Positions 25,722-34,021 of a DNA stretch of 64,000 bases are shown piece by piece. This stretch comes from Flavobacterium sp. SH_e (GTDB lineage: Bacteria; Bacteroidota; Bacteroidia; Flavobacteriales; Flavobacteriaceae), in contig NZ_JAOVZN010000003.1 in assembly GCF_025717045.1 (NCBI RefSeq), forward strand, positions 318,680 to 382,679. Direction: 5' to 3'. The stretch's first letter is position 1. The number at the start of each line of letters is the position of its first letter. A model generated the notes under the pieces. The model was not told the origin of the DNA. It searched no databases and was given only the letters and a program-made list of their open reading frames with translations. Both the position numbers and the translations under genes were made by a program.

Positions 25722-26498
25722 CTACAGCGATATAACTCCCATAATAATGGCAGTCTGAACAGCTTCTGCAGTATTGGTCACTTTTAATTTTTCTATAATG
25801 TTTTGTCTGTGGCGTCTTACTGTATAAACCGAAATATGCATTTCTGCTGCAATTTGTTCGCTTTTATTTCCTTTTGCTACACTGGTTAGAACTTCTATTT
25901 CTCTTTTTGAAAGTATATTTTCTGTATTGTTTTTATACTTTTCTGATTCGATTACTTCACCTGTTTGAATATTAAAAATTTTCCCGTCAATTCCTGTTCG
26001 AGGCTGTAAATCTGTTGAAGGCAGGTATAAACATAATGCAAGAGAAATGCTTCCATTATTAAACGTATTGAGATAAATAGTTCTATGGTTTATGAAAGTA
26101 TTTCTGTCATTAGAATCTTTCATTCTAAGACGGCTCAAAGTGCTGTAATTACTGTATTCTTCTTTTGGAATTCCTTTTAAAAACTCATAAAAATTAAGTT
26201 CTAAAACATGACGTTCGATCAAATCATTTGAATTGATTTTAGTAAAAATGCATTCTTCAAAAGCAGAATCAATAACGGAATTTTCATCAGGAAGTCCGAA
26301 AACTGAGCCAAAACTTCCTACATAAATGTAACTTTTGTCAGATTGATAATCGGATAAAACAGCCACACATTGCTCAATTTTGACATAATTGATGACGAAT
26401 TGTTTGTACATTTCGATATTATTTGATTCTCCAATGTCAAACTTTTGTTCTAAAAATGTGGACATTAATTGGTTTTCGATTGAAGAATTCTGTGGCAT
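25722..26498 (-). CDS. LuxR-type transcriptional regulator
   Basis: 258 residues. The C-terminal 65 residues form a LuxR/GerE helix-turn-helix (LSKREIEVLTSVAKGNKSEQIA, then VYTVRRHRQNIIEKL). The N-terminal ~180 residues are a sensor-like region with no motif I can name; a PAS-like fold is possible. There is no receiver Asp or autoinducer-type signature. Divergent from the lipoprotein gene at 26600 with about 100 bases between starts, so it may control that gene or the NlpE-like gene below it. Confidence 0.85.
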   Translation of the reverse strand: MPQNSSIENQLMSTFLEQKFDIGESNNIEMYKQFVINYVKIEQCVAVLSDYQSDKSYIYVGSFGSVFGLPDENSVIDSAFEECIFTKINSNDLIERHVLELNFYEFLKGIPKEEYSNYSTLSRLRMKDSNDRNTFINHRTIYLNTFNNGSISLALCLYLPSTDLQPRTGIDGKIFNIQTGEVIESEKYKNNTENILSKREIEVLTSVAKGNKSEQIAAEMHISVYTVRRHRQNIIEKLKVTNTAEAVQTAIIMGVISL

Positions 26499-26599
26499 TG
26501 GAAAGTGTAATTGGTTAATTTTACGTATTGCCCTTTTCTTCGAGCAATTTTATTTTTGGAACATTAAAAATATCACTTTCTATCCCAAAAAAATAATTT

Positions 26600-27343
26600 A
26601 TGAAAACAATTTTTTACAACGCTATTGTTATCCTTAGCCTTTCTGTTTTATCAAGCTGCAATAACAAAAATGAAACTGCAAAAACAATGAAAGAAGAAAC
26701 AAAAATAGATTCAGTCGCAAAAGGTTCGCCAATTGATGTTAAACTTTCTAATATTCATTTTACTAAAGGAATAAACAACGCTGAAAAACTTATTACGCTG
26801 GGAACCAATGGAAAACTTGTTTTTAAAACAGGCGAAAAAACAGATTATTTTTCTGATCCAGACGGAAAACTTTCGAATACTACAGCGCCTATGCTTTTAT
26901 CAAAAGTAGATAATACGAAACCTTTTACGCTTACTGCGAAAGTTACGCCCGGGTTTACAGAAAAAGGTTTATACAATGCAGGCGTTTTATACATTTATGT
27001 GAATGATAGTTTTTATCAGAAATTCTGTTTTGAGCAAGACGAAAGAGGCAATCACAGAATTGTAACGGTTCGAACAATGGGAACTTCTGATGATAATAAT
27101 CATGATGTGGTGAAAGAGCCTTCTGTTTACATGAAAATTTCTTCGGATACTAAAACAGTTGCAAGTTATTATTCGTTAGACAAAAAGACTTGGCAGATGG
27201 TTCGTTTATACAAAAACAATTATCCAAAAGAAATCTGGATGGGAATTAGCACACAATGCCCAATGGATAAAGGAACACAGAGCATTTTCGAAGAAATTAA
27301 TCTGGAAGAGAAAAGTGTTTCTGATTTTCGTTTAGGAATATAA
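26600..27343 (+). CDS. DUF1349-like lipoprotein (concanavalin-type fold)
   Basis: A 247-residue lipoprotein (VLSSC, Cys20). Residues 50-240 resemble DUF1349/beta-xylosidase C-terminal concanavalin-like domains: TDYFSDPDG, TLTAKVTPGFTEKGLYNAGVLYIYVND, RTMGTSDDNNHD, SLDKKTWQMVRLY, and IWMGISTQCPM. This fold usually binds carbohydrate, but no catalytic function is known for stand-alone copies. Divergent from the LuxR-type regulator. Confidence 0.75.
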   Translation: MKTIFYNAIVILSLSVLSSCNNKNETAKTMKEETKIDSVAKGSPIDVKLSNIHFTKGINNAEKLITLGTNGKLVFKTGEKTDYFSDPDGKLSNTTAPMLLSKVDNTKPFTLTAKVTPGFTEKGLYNAGVLYIYVNDSFYQKFCFEQDERGNHRIVTVRTMGTSDDNNHDVVKEPSVYMKISSDTKTVASYYSLDKKTWQMVRLYKNNYPKEIWMGISTQCPMDKGTQSIFEEINLEEKSVSDFRLGI

Positions 27344-27400
27344 CTTTTTCTTTAAGATCTGCCTGTTTCGAATTTACTAAATGTATATTTTTTTTATTGT

Positions 27401-27482
27401 TTAGGTAATCATTTTTTTAAATTGATGTATGATTTATATTACCAAGTTTTGTATTTTTATCAATAGCAAAATTTATATTACC
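27401..27482. promoter_or_regulatory. Repeated TATATTACC motifs upstream of the YegP gene
   Basis: The 11-base TTTATATTACC occurs at 27433-27443 and again at 27472-27482, 39 bases apart. The inverted half TTAGGTAAT occurs at 27401-27409. The second copy runs into a TAACTTTA hexamer-like box about 15 bases before the ATG at 27503. Candidate operator or promoter for the small stress-type gene downstream. Confidence 0.35.
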
Positions 27483-27502
27483 TAACTTTAAAAATAAACT
27501 AC

Positions 27503-27835
27503 ATGGGAAAATTTGTAATTACTACTAGAGCCAACGGAGAATTTCAATTCAATTTAAAAGCTGGTAATGGTCAGACCATTTTAACAAGCGAAGGTTACAC
27601 TACAAAAGCGGCATGTAATAATGGTATTGAATCTGTTAAAAAAAATGCAGCAGACGATGATCGTTATGATAGATTAGAATCTAAAAGCGGAAAACCATAT
27701 TTCAATTTAAAAGCTGGAAACGGTCAGATTATCGGTTCAAGTGAAATGTACGAAAGTGTGTCTGCTAGAGAAAACGGAATTGAATCTGTAAAGAAAAATG
27801 CTCCTGACGCTACTATTGACGATCAGACGGCTTAA
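27503..27835 (+). CDS. YegP family protein with two DUF1508 repeats
   Basis: 110 residues with two tandem DUF1508 units: residues 3-50 (FVITTRANGEFQFNLKAGNG..., GIESVKKNA) and 55-102 (a repeat of FNLKAGNGQIIGSSEMY and GIESVKKNA). No signal peptide, so cytoplasmic. The family is widespread and small, with no known reaction. Monocistronic, with a strong terminator immediately after. Confidence 0.93.
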   Translation: MGKFVITTRANGEFQFNLKAGNGQTILTSEGYTTKAACNNGIESVKKNAADDDRYDRLESKSGKPYFNLKAGNGQIIGSSEMYESVSARENGIESVKKNAPDATIDDQTA

Positions 27836-27852
27836 AACATATTTATAATTAT

Positions 27853-27893
27853 AAAAAAAGCTGTTTCTATTAATTTAGAAACAGCTTTTTTTT
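27853..27893. terminator. Bidirectional intrinsic terminator
   Basis: A perfect 16-base stem containing AAGCTGTTTCT/AGAAACAGCTT (27853-27868 and 27877-27892), with A and T tracts on its two flanks. It ends the YegP gene (+) and the GH27-GH51-GH43 operon (-). Confidence 0.92.
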
Positions 27894-27914
27894 ATTGAAA
27901 ATTAAATACTGAAA

Positions 27915-29849
27915 TTATTTCTTCAAAACCTCAATTCCAGTATGAGTTGGAACAACTTGTTTGATCGTTCCGTCTGCATTAAATTCTAATTTATCAATGC
28001 AAACTTCACGATGAAAACCTCCTGCGTCTCCCATTTTTATTCCTGTTGGATAAGAGAATCTATGATACGTGATATACCATTCGTCTTTATTCGGAATTTG
28101 TAAAACTGAATTGTGTCCTGTTGCATAAATTCCTTCTTCTGGTTTTCCTTGAATTACAATATTGTTTTCTGGAATTTCAAGCGGTCCTGTTGGAGAATCT
28201 GAAATTCCGTATCTTACTTTGTATTTCGGACTTCTTGTGTCGTCTTCGCTCCAGAAGAAATAGTATTTTCCGTTTCTGTAGATTACATAAGTTCCTTCAC
28301 GGAAGGATTTATTTACAGCAATGACTTTCTGCGTTCCAGGTTTTAAAGAAACCATATCAGGATTTAACTCAGCAACGCCCATATACATATTTCCCCAATA
28401 CAAATAGCTTTTACCCGTTTTTGGATCTGTAAAGACATCTGGATCAATTTCTTGTCCGTCATGTATTCCTTCTGGTCTTGAAGCTACAATTGCTTTTCCG
28501 CTGTCTTTAAAAGGTCCTGTTGGATTATCAGAAACCGCAACTCCAACTTTTTGTGCTGCAGTAAAATAGTAGAAATATTTGTATTTCCCTTTGATTTTTT
28601 TCTCTACAATACAAGGCGCCCAAGCGTTTCTATTTGCCCAAGTTACGTCTTTTTTAAGATCGATAATAATTCCTTCATCTTTCCAATCAACTAAATTATC
28701 TGATGAAAAAGTTTTGAAATAATATCCCGACCAGCCGTCAAATCCATCGCTTGTTGGGTAGATGTAATATTTTTTTGTTTTGTTTGAATACAAAATTTCA
28801 GGATCTGCATAATAACCTTCCAAAACTGGATTGTGGTTTACTTTTGAAAGTTTTGCTGGCGTTCCCCATTTGTCTGTAATTCTCTTTAATTCAGAACGTG
28901 TTATTGGAAGAATCGTTCCGTGACGCGGATTAAAATCCATTGAAATATCATTGTCAATTACACTGAAATTTTCTAGGTCTTTCGTTTTTGTGAATTGATA
29001 TCTTCCTTTGGTATAAACATCGTACATTAAAATATATTCGTCGGAATTGTTCAGTTTGAAAACGCTCGAACCTTCTACTCCATCTTTTGTCTGCTGCAGA
29101 TAATTATCATTTTCAATCCATTTTCCAGAAGTCAAATCTTTTGTAACCGCCACTTTGATTCCAGGCGTATTGGTTTCTGTTTTATAAAAAAGATGATATT
29201 CTCCATTTTTCTCGATGATATCGCCATCAATACAAGCGTTTCCTGATTTTGGAACAAACAATAGTTTTGGTTCTCCTTCTAAGGCAGTAAAATCTTTATT
29301 CGCGTAAGCATAATAAATTTTATCTGGACCTCCAGCATACTGCATACTAAAGTAGATCATGTATTTACCTGCTTTTGCATCATAAATAGTTTGTGGCGCC
29401 CAAACACGTTTTAGGTTTTCATTTCCTGGAAATGTCGTCTGGATGTTGACAATACTACTTTTCCAATTTACTAAATCGGTGCTTTTCAATAAAACCATTG
29501 CGCGGTTGCTATCCCAACCTTTTGAAGAAGTCATATCTGTCAAAACCATATAAAATGTTTTGCCATCGTCTCCGCGTAAGATATGCGGATCGCGAACTCC
29601 TCCAGTTGAACTGATTGCTTTACTGTCTAAAATTGGTTTATTATTGTTAAGCGCATAATAATGATATCCATCATTACTTACGGCGTAATTAACTGCTTCT
29701 TCTTCGACTTTATTTCCAATGAAATAAACGAATAAATATGCTGTTAAATCCTTTTCGGCAATAACGGGCGGAACTCCATTGTCTTTTTGCCCTTGCACTA
29801 CATTCAAAAATGACAGCAGCGCAACAAAACTTAATTGTAATTTTTTCAT
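27915..29849 (-). CDS. Double GH43 glycoside hydrolase, secreted
   Basis: 644 residues with a signal peptide (to about residue 20, VVQGQ) and two five-bladed propellers. N-terminal module (about 35-330): Asp87 in GGVRDPHIL, Asp208 in ACIDGDII and Glu259 in DGVEGSS fit the GH43 base, pKa-modulator and acid. C-terminal module (about 338-644): Asp349 in YYADPEIL, Asp469 in EIDPDVF and Glu518 in FREGTYV. Both triads are intact by eye. Family activities include alpha-L-arabinofuranosidase, beta-xylosidase and exo-beta-1,3-galactanase; the subfamily needs a search. Last gene of the GH27-GH51-GH43 set, 36 bases after GH51. Removal of arabinose or galactose side chains is inferred. Confidence 0.9.
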   Translation of the reverse strand: MKKLQLSFVALLSFLNVVQGQKDNGVPPVIAEKDLTAYLFVYFIGNKVEEEAVNYAVSNDGYHYYALNNNKPILDSKAISSTGGVRDPHILRGDDGKTFYMVLTDMTSSKGWDSNRAMVLLKSTDLVNWKSSIVNIQTTFPGNENLKRVWAPQTIYDAKAGKYMIYFSMQYAGGPDKIYYAYANKDFTALEGEPKLLFVPKSGNACIDGDIIEKNGEYHLFYKTETNTPGIKVAVTKDLTSGKWIENDNYLQQTKDGVEGSSVFKLNNSDEYILMYDVYTKGRYQFTKTKDLENFSVIDNDISMDFNPRHGTILPITRSELKRITDKWGTPAKLSKVNHNPVLEGYYADPEILYSNKTKKYYIYPTSDGFDGWSGYYFKTFSSDNLVDWKDEGIIIDLKKDVTWANRNAWAPCIVEKKIKGKYKYFYYFTAAQKVGVAVSDNPTGPFKDSGKAIVASRPEGIHDGQEIDPDVFTDPKTGKSYLYWGNMYMGVAELNPDMVSLKPGTQKVIAVNKSFREGTYVIYRNGKYYFFWSEDDTRSPKYKVRYGISDSPTGPLEIPENNIVIQGKPEEGIYATGHNSVLQIPNKDEWYITYHRFSYPTGIKMGDAGGFHREVCIDKLEFNADGTIKQVVPTHTGIEVLKK

Positions 29850-29885
29850 TCTTTCTTTATTTTTAATTACTGTGAATTCTCACAG

Positions 29886-32441
29886 CTATTTTGTTTTAAC
29901 ACGCATTACAACAAACGAATACGGTGGCAATTCTTTAGAAAATGCTGCTGCAACTGATAATTGCTGTGTTACTGGTCTTGCTGTTGTAAGTTCTGGATTT
30001 CCTGACAAAACAGTATAACTTATATTTTTTGCTGGCGTAAAATTATCGAAACTTATGGCCGGAGCAACTGAAACAGGAAGCGCATTTACCATTTTGATAA
30101 TTAAATCTCCCGAAGTCTCATCTGACACAATCGAAACTGAAACACGTTTTCTAACTTCATCATTACTATCCGAAAGTTTCAAAGTACTTTCTATATAACG
30201 ATTTCCAGGGTTTTGCCCGTAAAGTTGTTGCACAAAATAATTTACTGTTGGTTTTACCTCATTTCCTGTAAAATAGATCAAATCTGGATTCCATTGTGTA
30301 TGTTTTTCTCTTGCTAATAATGGCGCATAGGAAGCCATTGTCACCACATCTCCATTACGCTCAACTCCAGTCAGATATAAAGCTTCTGCCAAGGCATTAT
30401 AAAATTTATTTCCCCAAGAAGCATATTCTCCTAAATAGACTTTCGATTTTGTACGATCATAACTATCGTAAAAATTCTGATTATTAATAAACCATCCTGG
30501 CGATTGATAATAATGTTCGTCAACGATTGGCAATTTCAAATCATCAGCAATTCTCCAGCCTTCATTGTAATCTGTTCCTTCAAAAAATGGTCCAACTGTA
30601 CCAATAATCATAATCTCTGGATATTTTTGCTGTACCGCTTTTACAATCATTTTGTAACGCTCTTCAAAAACATCGCTGATCAAATCCTCATTTCCAATCC
30701 CGACATATTTTAAATTGAAAGGTTTTGGATGACCAGCTTCAGCACGCTTTTTACCCCAAACGGTATTTACGTTTCCATTAGCATATTCAATTAAATCCAA
30801 AACATCTTGAACATATTGGTCCATATCTTCCATCGGAATTCCGAATTGCTGCCCTGAACCTCCATCAGATGAATTCTGACACGGAACTCCTGCAGCTAAA
30901 ACTGGAACAGCTTCAGCACCTAAATCTTCACAAAACTGGAAATATTCAAAATATCCCAATCCCATTGATTGGTGATAATTCCAAATATTTCGCATTGGAA
31001 TACGGCTTTCAAGTGGTCCAATGGTATTTTTCCATCTATAGATATTATGCAACCCATCTCCGTGCGCTACGCATCCGCCAGGAAAACGCACAAATTTAGG
31101 ATGCATATCTGCAATAGTTTCTGCTAAATCTGCTCGAAGACCGTTTTTACGATTTTTAAATGTTTTTTGCGGAAAAAGCGAAACCATATCAACGGCAGTT
31201 TCTCCGTTGGTGCTAATTTCTAAATGAGCATCATTTACTGTTTTAGAAGGTTTTAAAACTAGATTAAACTTCTTCCATAAATTTGAAGGAGAAAATGCCG
31301 CTTCCGCTAAAGTCTCTCCGCCTGCCGTTTTCAGACGAACAACTGCTTTTGTTCCTTTAGCAAAAATACTAAAATCGTATTTTTCATTCGCTTTAAGCGC
31401 AATTCCGTCAAAGCCCGAATTAGTAATTTTTCCGTTTTTAATTACAGCATAATTTGGATTGTTAGGATGAATCGGATTTTCTTTTTCAATTTTAAAATCA
31501 CCGCTCCACGCCATTGAAGAATTCCATTTTTCATCGCTTCCTTTTTTGTCATGAAGCGAATATTCAAAATCACGGTTTTGAATCAGTTCTCCATACAAAC
31601 CGCCATCAGCTGCATAATTGATATCTTCAAAAAAAACACCCGTAAGCATATTGCTAATTTTCTTCGCCTTTTGAGTATTAATGGCAATATCTGCTTTTAC
31701 CGATTTTAAACCCAGAAATAATAAACTGTCGCTTTTTGGAGAAGTATTGTCTCTTTTATCTCTAAACTTTACCGATTCCATTTTTCTTGTCATATTTTCA
31801 ACTAAACTCCAGTCTACAGTAAAAAGAGTTCCCTGAAAAACTTCACCGTTTACAGTAAATTCTTTTCTTAATTTTAAAGAAGTATTGGTATCAATTTCTG
31901 ACGGACTGTAAGATTTAAAATCTTTAGTTGTTGAAAAATAGTTTTTTCTGCTTTCGCTAAAGTGAATCAGGTACTGATCTTCTTTTTGATCGACCTGAAC
32001 ATTCGAAATAACCGATTTATCTTGATTTTTTCCAACAAAATTCTTCATTCCTTGAATGTAATTTTGTCTTCCCCAAATGACTAAGTCCTTACTTTCTGAA
32101 TGAGCAAAAACATTGTCTTTTACACTCCAGAAACAGTGGAAAATTCCAGCCTTGTCTTGAACCAAAAAAGGGTCTGACATGCTTTTCCCTGTTGGTCCCC
32201 AACTTCCAAAATCTGATTTTAAAAAGCCAAATTCTGGGCCTATTGCAAACCAATTTTGCTGATCTGTACTCCATGCAAAATGAAGTCCATTTTTTCCATT
32301 ATTTTTTAAAGTAGAATAAGCGAATAAATATACTTTATCTGGCTTTTCTGATTTGGGTTTCATACCGAATCCAAAGACTAAAAAAACAAATAGAAAAAAT
32401 GAAATCAGTTTTAATGGTTTATATTTTAAAACCATTTTCAT
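29886..32441 (-). CDS. GH51 alpha-L-arabinofuranosidase with a partial propeller domain at its N terminus
   Basis: 851 residues. A membrane-type signal (about 10-27) comes first. Residues 36-240 resemble the first blades of the neighbouring GH43 (YLFAYSTLKNN, SMSDPFLVQDKAGIFHCFW, and a blade-3-like QYLIHF), with Asp90 in the base position, but no counterpart of the modulator Asp or acid Glu can be found. Residues 250-850 are GH51: a carbohydrate-binding-type insert, RFPGGCVAHGDG, acid/base Glu585 in GIGNED, and nucleophile Glu672 in YLGEYASWGN, then a C-terminal beta domain. Expected activity: release of alpha-L-arabinofuranose from arabinan, arabinoxylan or arabinogalactan side chains. Its ATG shares one base with the GH27 stop (TAATG), so translation is coupled. 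Confidence 0.93.
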   Translation of the reverse strand: MKMVLKYKPLKLISFFLFVFLVFGFGMKPKSEKPDKVYLFAYSTLKNNGKNGLHFAWSTDQQNWFAIGPEFGFLKSDFGSWGPTGKSMSDPFLVQDKAGIFHCFWSVKDNVFAHSESKDLVIWGRQNYIQGMKNFVGKNQDKSVISNVQVDQKEDQYLIHFSESRKNYFSTTKDFKSYSPSEIDTNTSLKLRKEFTVNGEVFQGTLFTVDWSLVENMTRKMESVKFRDKRDNTSPKSDSLLFLGLKSVKADIAINTQKAKKISNMLTGVFFEDINYAADGGLYGELIQNRDFEYSLHDKKGSDEKWNSSMAWSGDFKIEKENPIHPNNPNYAVIKNGKITNSGFDGIALKANEKYDFSIFAKGTKAVVRLKTAGGETLAEAAFSPSNLWKKFNLVLKPSKTVNDAHLEISTNGETAVDMVSLFPQKTFKNRKNGLRADLAETIADMHPKFVRFPGGCVAHGDGLHNIYRWKNTIGPLESRIPMRNIWNYHQSMGLGYFEYFQFCEDLGAEAVPVLAAGVPCQNSSDGGSGQQFGIPMEDMDQYVQDVLDLIEYANGNVNTVWGKKRAEAGHPKPFNLKYVGIGNEDLISDVFEERYKMIVKAVQQKYPEIMIIGTVGPFFEGTDYNEGWRIADDLKLPIVDEHYYQSPGWFINNQNFYDSYDRTKSKVYLGEYASWGNKFYNALAEALYLTGVERNGDVVTMASYAPLLAREKHTQWNPDLIYFTGNEVKPTVNYFVQQLYGQNPGNRYIESTLKLSDSNDEVRKRVSVSIVSDETSGDLIIKMVNALPVSVAPAISFDNFTPAKNISYTVLSGNPELTTARPVTQQLSVAAAFSKELPPYSFVVMRVKTK

Positions 32442-33811
32442 TATTTTTTCCCTTTTAACTGATATAAAACAGAACTATGAGGTTTTAAATCTGCTCCAAT
32501 TTCTTTTGAAGTTGTTTTTGATTTCTCGCCTGTCCACATATTTAAAATTTCTGCTGAACCTGAAATTCCTAAATCAGAAAGATTAACTGAAACCTTTTGA
32601 GAATCCTTGTCTGAAATATTAAACAAAGCCAGATAAACACTTCCATCTTTTGGATTTTTTGAAGTTACAGCAATTTTTCCATCTTTTTGAAAAAGCTGTT
32701 TTACATCAGTACTTTCGTTATGCATTTTTACAACATTTTTGTTTGTTAACAATGACACTGTAAAGGCATCATTACTTGGCAAATCTCCTCCAAAAAACAA
32801 TGGTGATTTGAATATATTGAAAAATGTAATCAAAGTATATTGTTCGTCTTTTGTTAAACGCGTCATACGATCTTCTCCTCTTTCTCCTCTGATCGAAATA
32901 CGTCCTAGAGGAATCATATCACAATCTGGCCACGTTCCTGGTGCAATGTGCGGATACCATTTTTGCGCCACATCCATTAAATGTGTAATATGAGGCCATG
33001 TATCCCAAACATCGTCAACCATACGCCACATATTAGCATGTGTTGTTACGTGAGGCGCTGCTTCGATTGGTGTTTCTCCTGGCGAAGTACTTAAGACAAT
33101 TTTACGACCACATTTGTCAATCGCATTCCTGATTAAGTTGATTTCTCCTTCGTGATAAGGTCTTGATAAATCATCAATTTTAATAAAATCTACTCCCCAT
33201 TGTGCGTATAATTCGAAAATAGAATCGTAATATTCTTGTGCTCCAGGTTTGTCTGCTAAAACAGTATAATTGTCTCTCAGCCATTCACATTGTAATGCTG
33301 TTGAATAAACTTGATCAGCGGTAATTCCGTTCGCTCCTTTAATTGGCAATTTATCTTCAACTGCTTTTTTAGGAATTCCGCGCATAATATGGATTCCGAA
33401 TTTTAATCCTTTTTTATGAATATAATCCGCTAAAGGTTTGAATCCTTGTCCGTTTTTTGCTGAAGGAAAACGGTTAACAGCTGGCAAATATCTTCCGTAC
33501 TGATCGATTACGTAACGCGGATCTGTTTGATTGTAACCTCCTGCTTTGTCGTTTTCAACAAACCATCTGATATCGACAACGATGTATTCCCAACCAAATT
33601 TCTTCAACTCTTTTGCCATGTAATCGGCGTTGGCTTTTACCTCATGTTCCTCAACTGTTGGACCATAACAATCCCAGCTGTTCCAGCCCATTGGCGGAGT
33701 TTGAGCCCATTGTTTGAATTCTTCTTTTTGAAATGGTTTGGTTTGTGCATTAGATGCGGCTGATAGAAAAAAAGCTCCTATCGCCATTGTAAGTAAGTTT
33801 GTAATTTTCAT
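32441..33811 (-). CDS. GH27 family alpha-galactosidase or beta-L-arabinopyranosidase, secreted
   Basis: 456 residues with a signal peptide (to about residue 22). TIM barrel with PPMGWNSWDCYG (about 39-50), nucleophile Asp213 in DFIKIDDLS, and acid/base Asp267 in MWRMVDDVWD, assigned by aligning the Trp-Arg to that of human alpha-galactosidase. A C-terminal beta-sandwich with SVYLALFNISD follows. GH27 members act on alpha-D-galactose or beta-L-arabinopyranose; which one cannot be read here. First gene of a three-gene set, with a 210-base gap upstream that includes the terminator of the preceding GH2 gene, so it probably has its own promoter. Confidence 0.92.
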   Translation of the reverse strand: MKITNLLTMAIGAFFLSAASNAQTKPFQKEEFKQWAQTPPMGWNSWDCYGPTVEEHEVKANADYMAKELKKFGWEYIVVDIRWFVENDKAGGYNQTDPRYVIDQYGRYLPAVNRFPSAKNGQGFKPLADYIHKKGLKFGIHIMRGIPKKAVEDKLPIKGANGITADQVYSTALQCEWLRDNYTVLADKPGAQEYYDSIFELYAQWGVDFIKIDDLSRPYHEGEINLIRNAIDKCGRKIVLSTSPGETPIEAAPHVTTHANMWRMVDDVWDTWPHITHLMDVAQKWYPHIAPGTWPDCDMIPLGRISIRGERGEDRMTRLTKDEQYTLITFFNIFKSPLFFGGDLPSNDAFTVSLLTNKNVVKMHNESTDVKQLFQKDGKIAVTSKNPKDGSVYLALFNISDKDSQKVSVNLSDLGISGSAEILNMWTGEKSKTTSKEIGADLKPHSSVLYQLKGKK

Positions 33812-33999
33812 TGTTTTGTGGTTATATGTGTATTTTTTACACTTTAAATATAATGAAAAAATTTAATCTCATCTATTTTATTACCTTTCAAAGGATTAAA
33901 TAGCAATTGTTTTATGAATATCCGTACAAAAACGGTTGTTAATTGGATGTCCCGATGGATTATTTAACTGAGTATTTTTTGCATTATTATACTAAAGAA

Positions 34000-34020
34000 A
34001 AGCCCCTTTACGGGGCGTTT
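34000..34020 (-). terminator. Intrinsic terminator after the PUL 2 GH2 gene
   Basis: GCCCC (34002-34006) pairs with GGGGC (34012-34016), followed on the minus strand by TTTTCTTT. It splits PUL 2 into a SusE-like/C/D-GH30-GH30-GH2 transcript and a GH27-GH51-GH43 transcript. Confidence 0.8.
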
Positions 34021-34021
34021 T

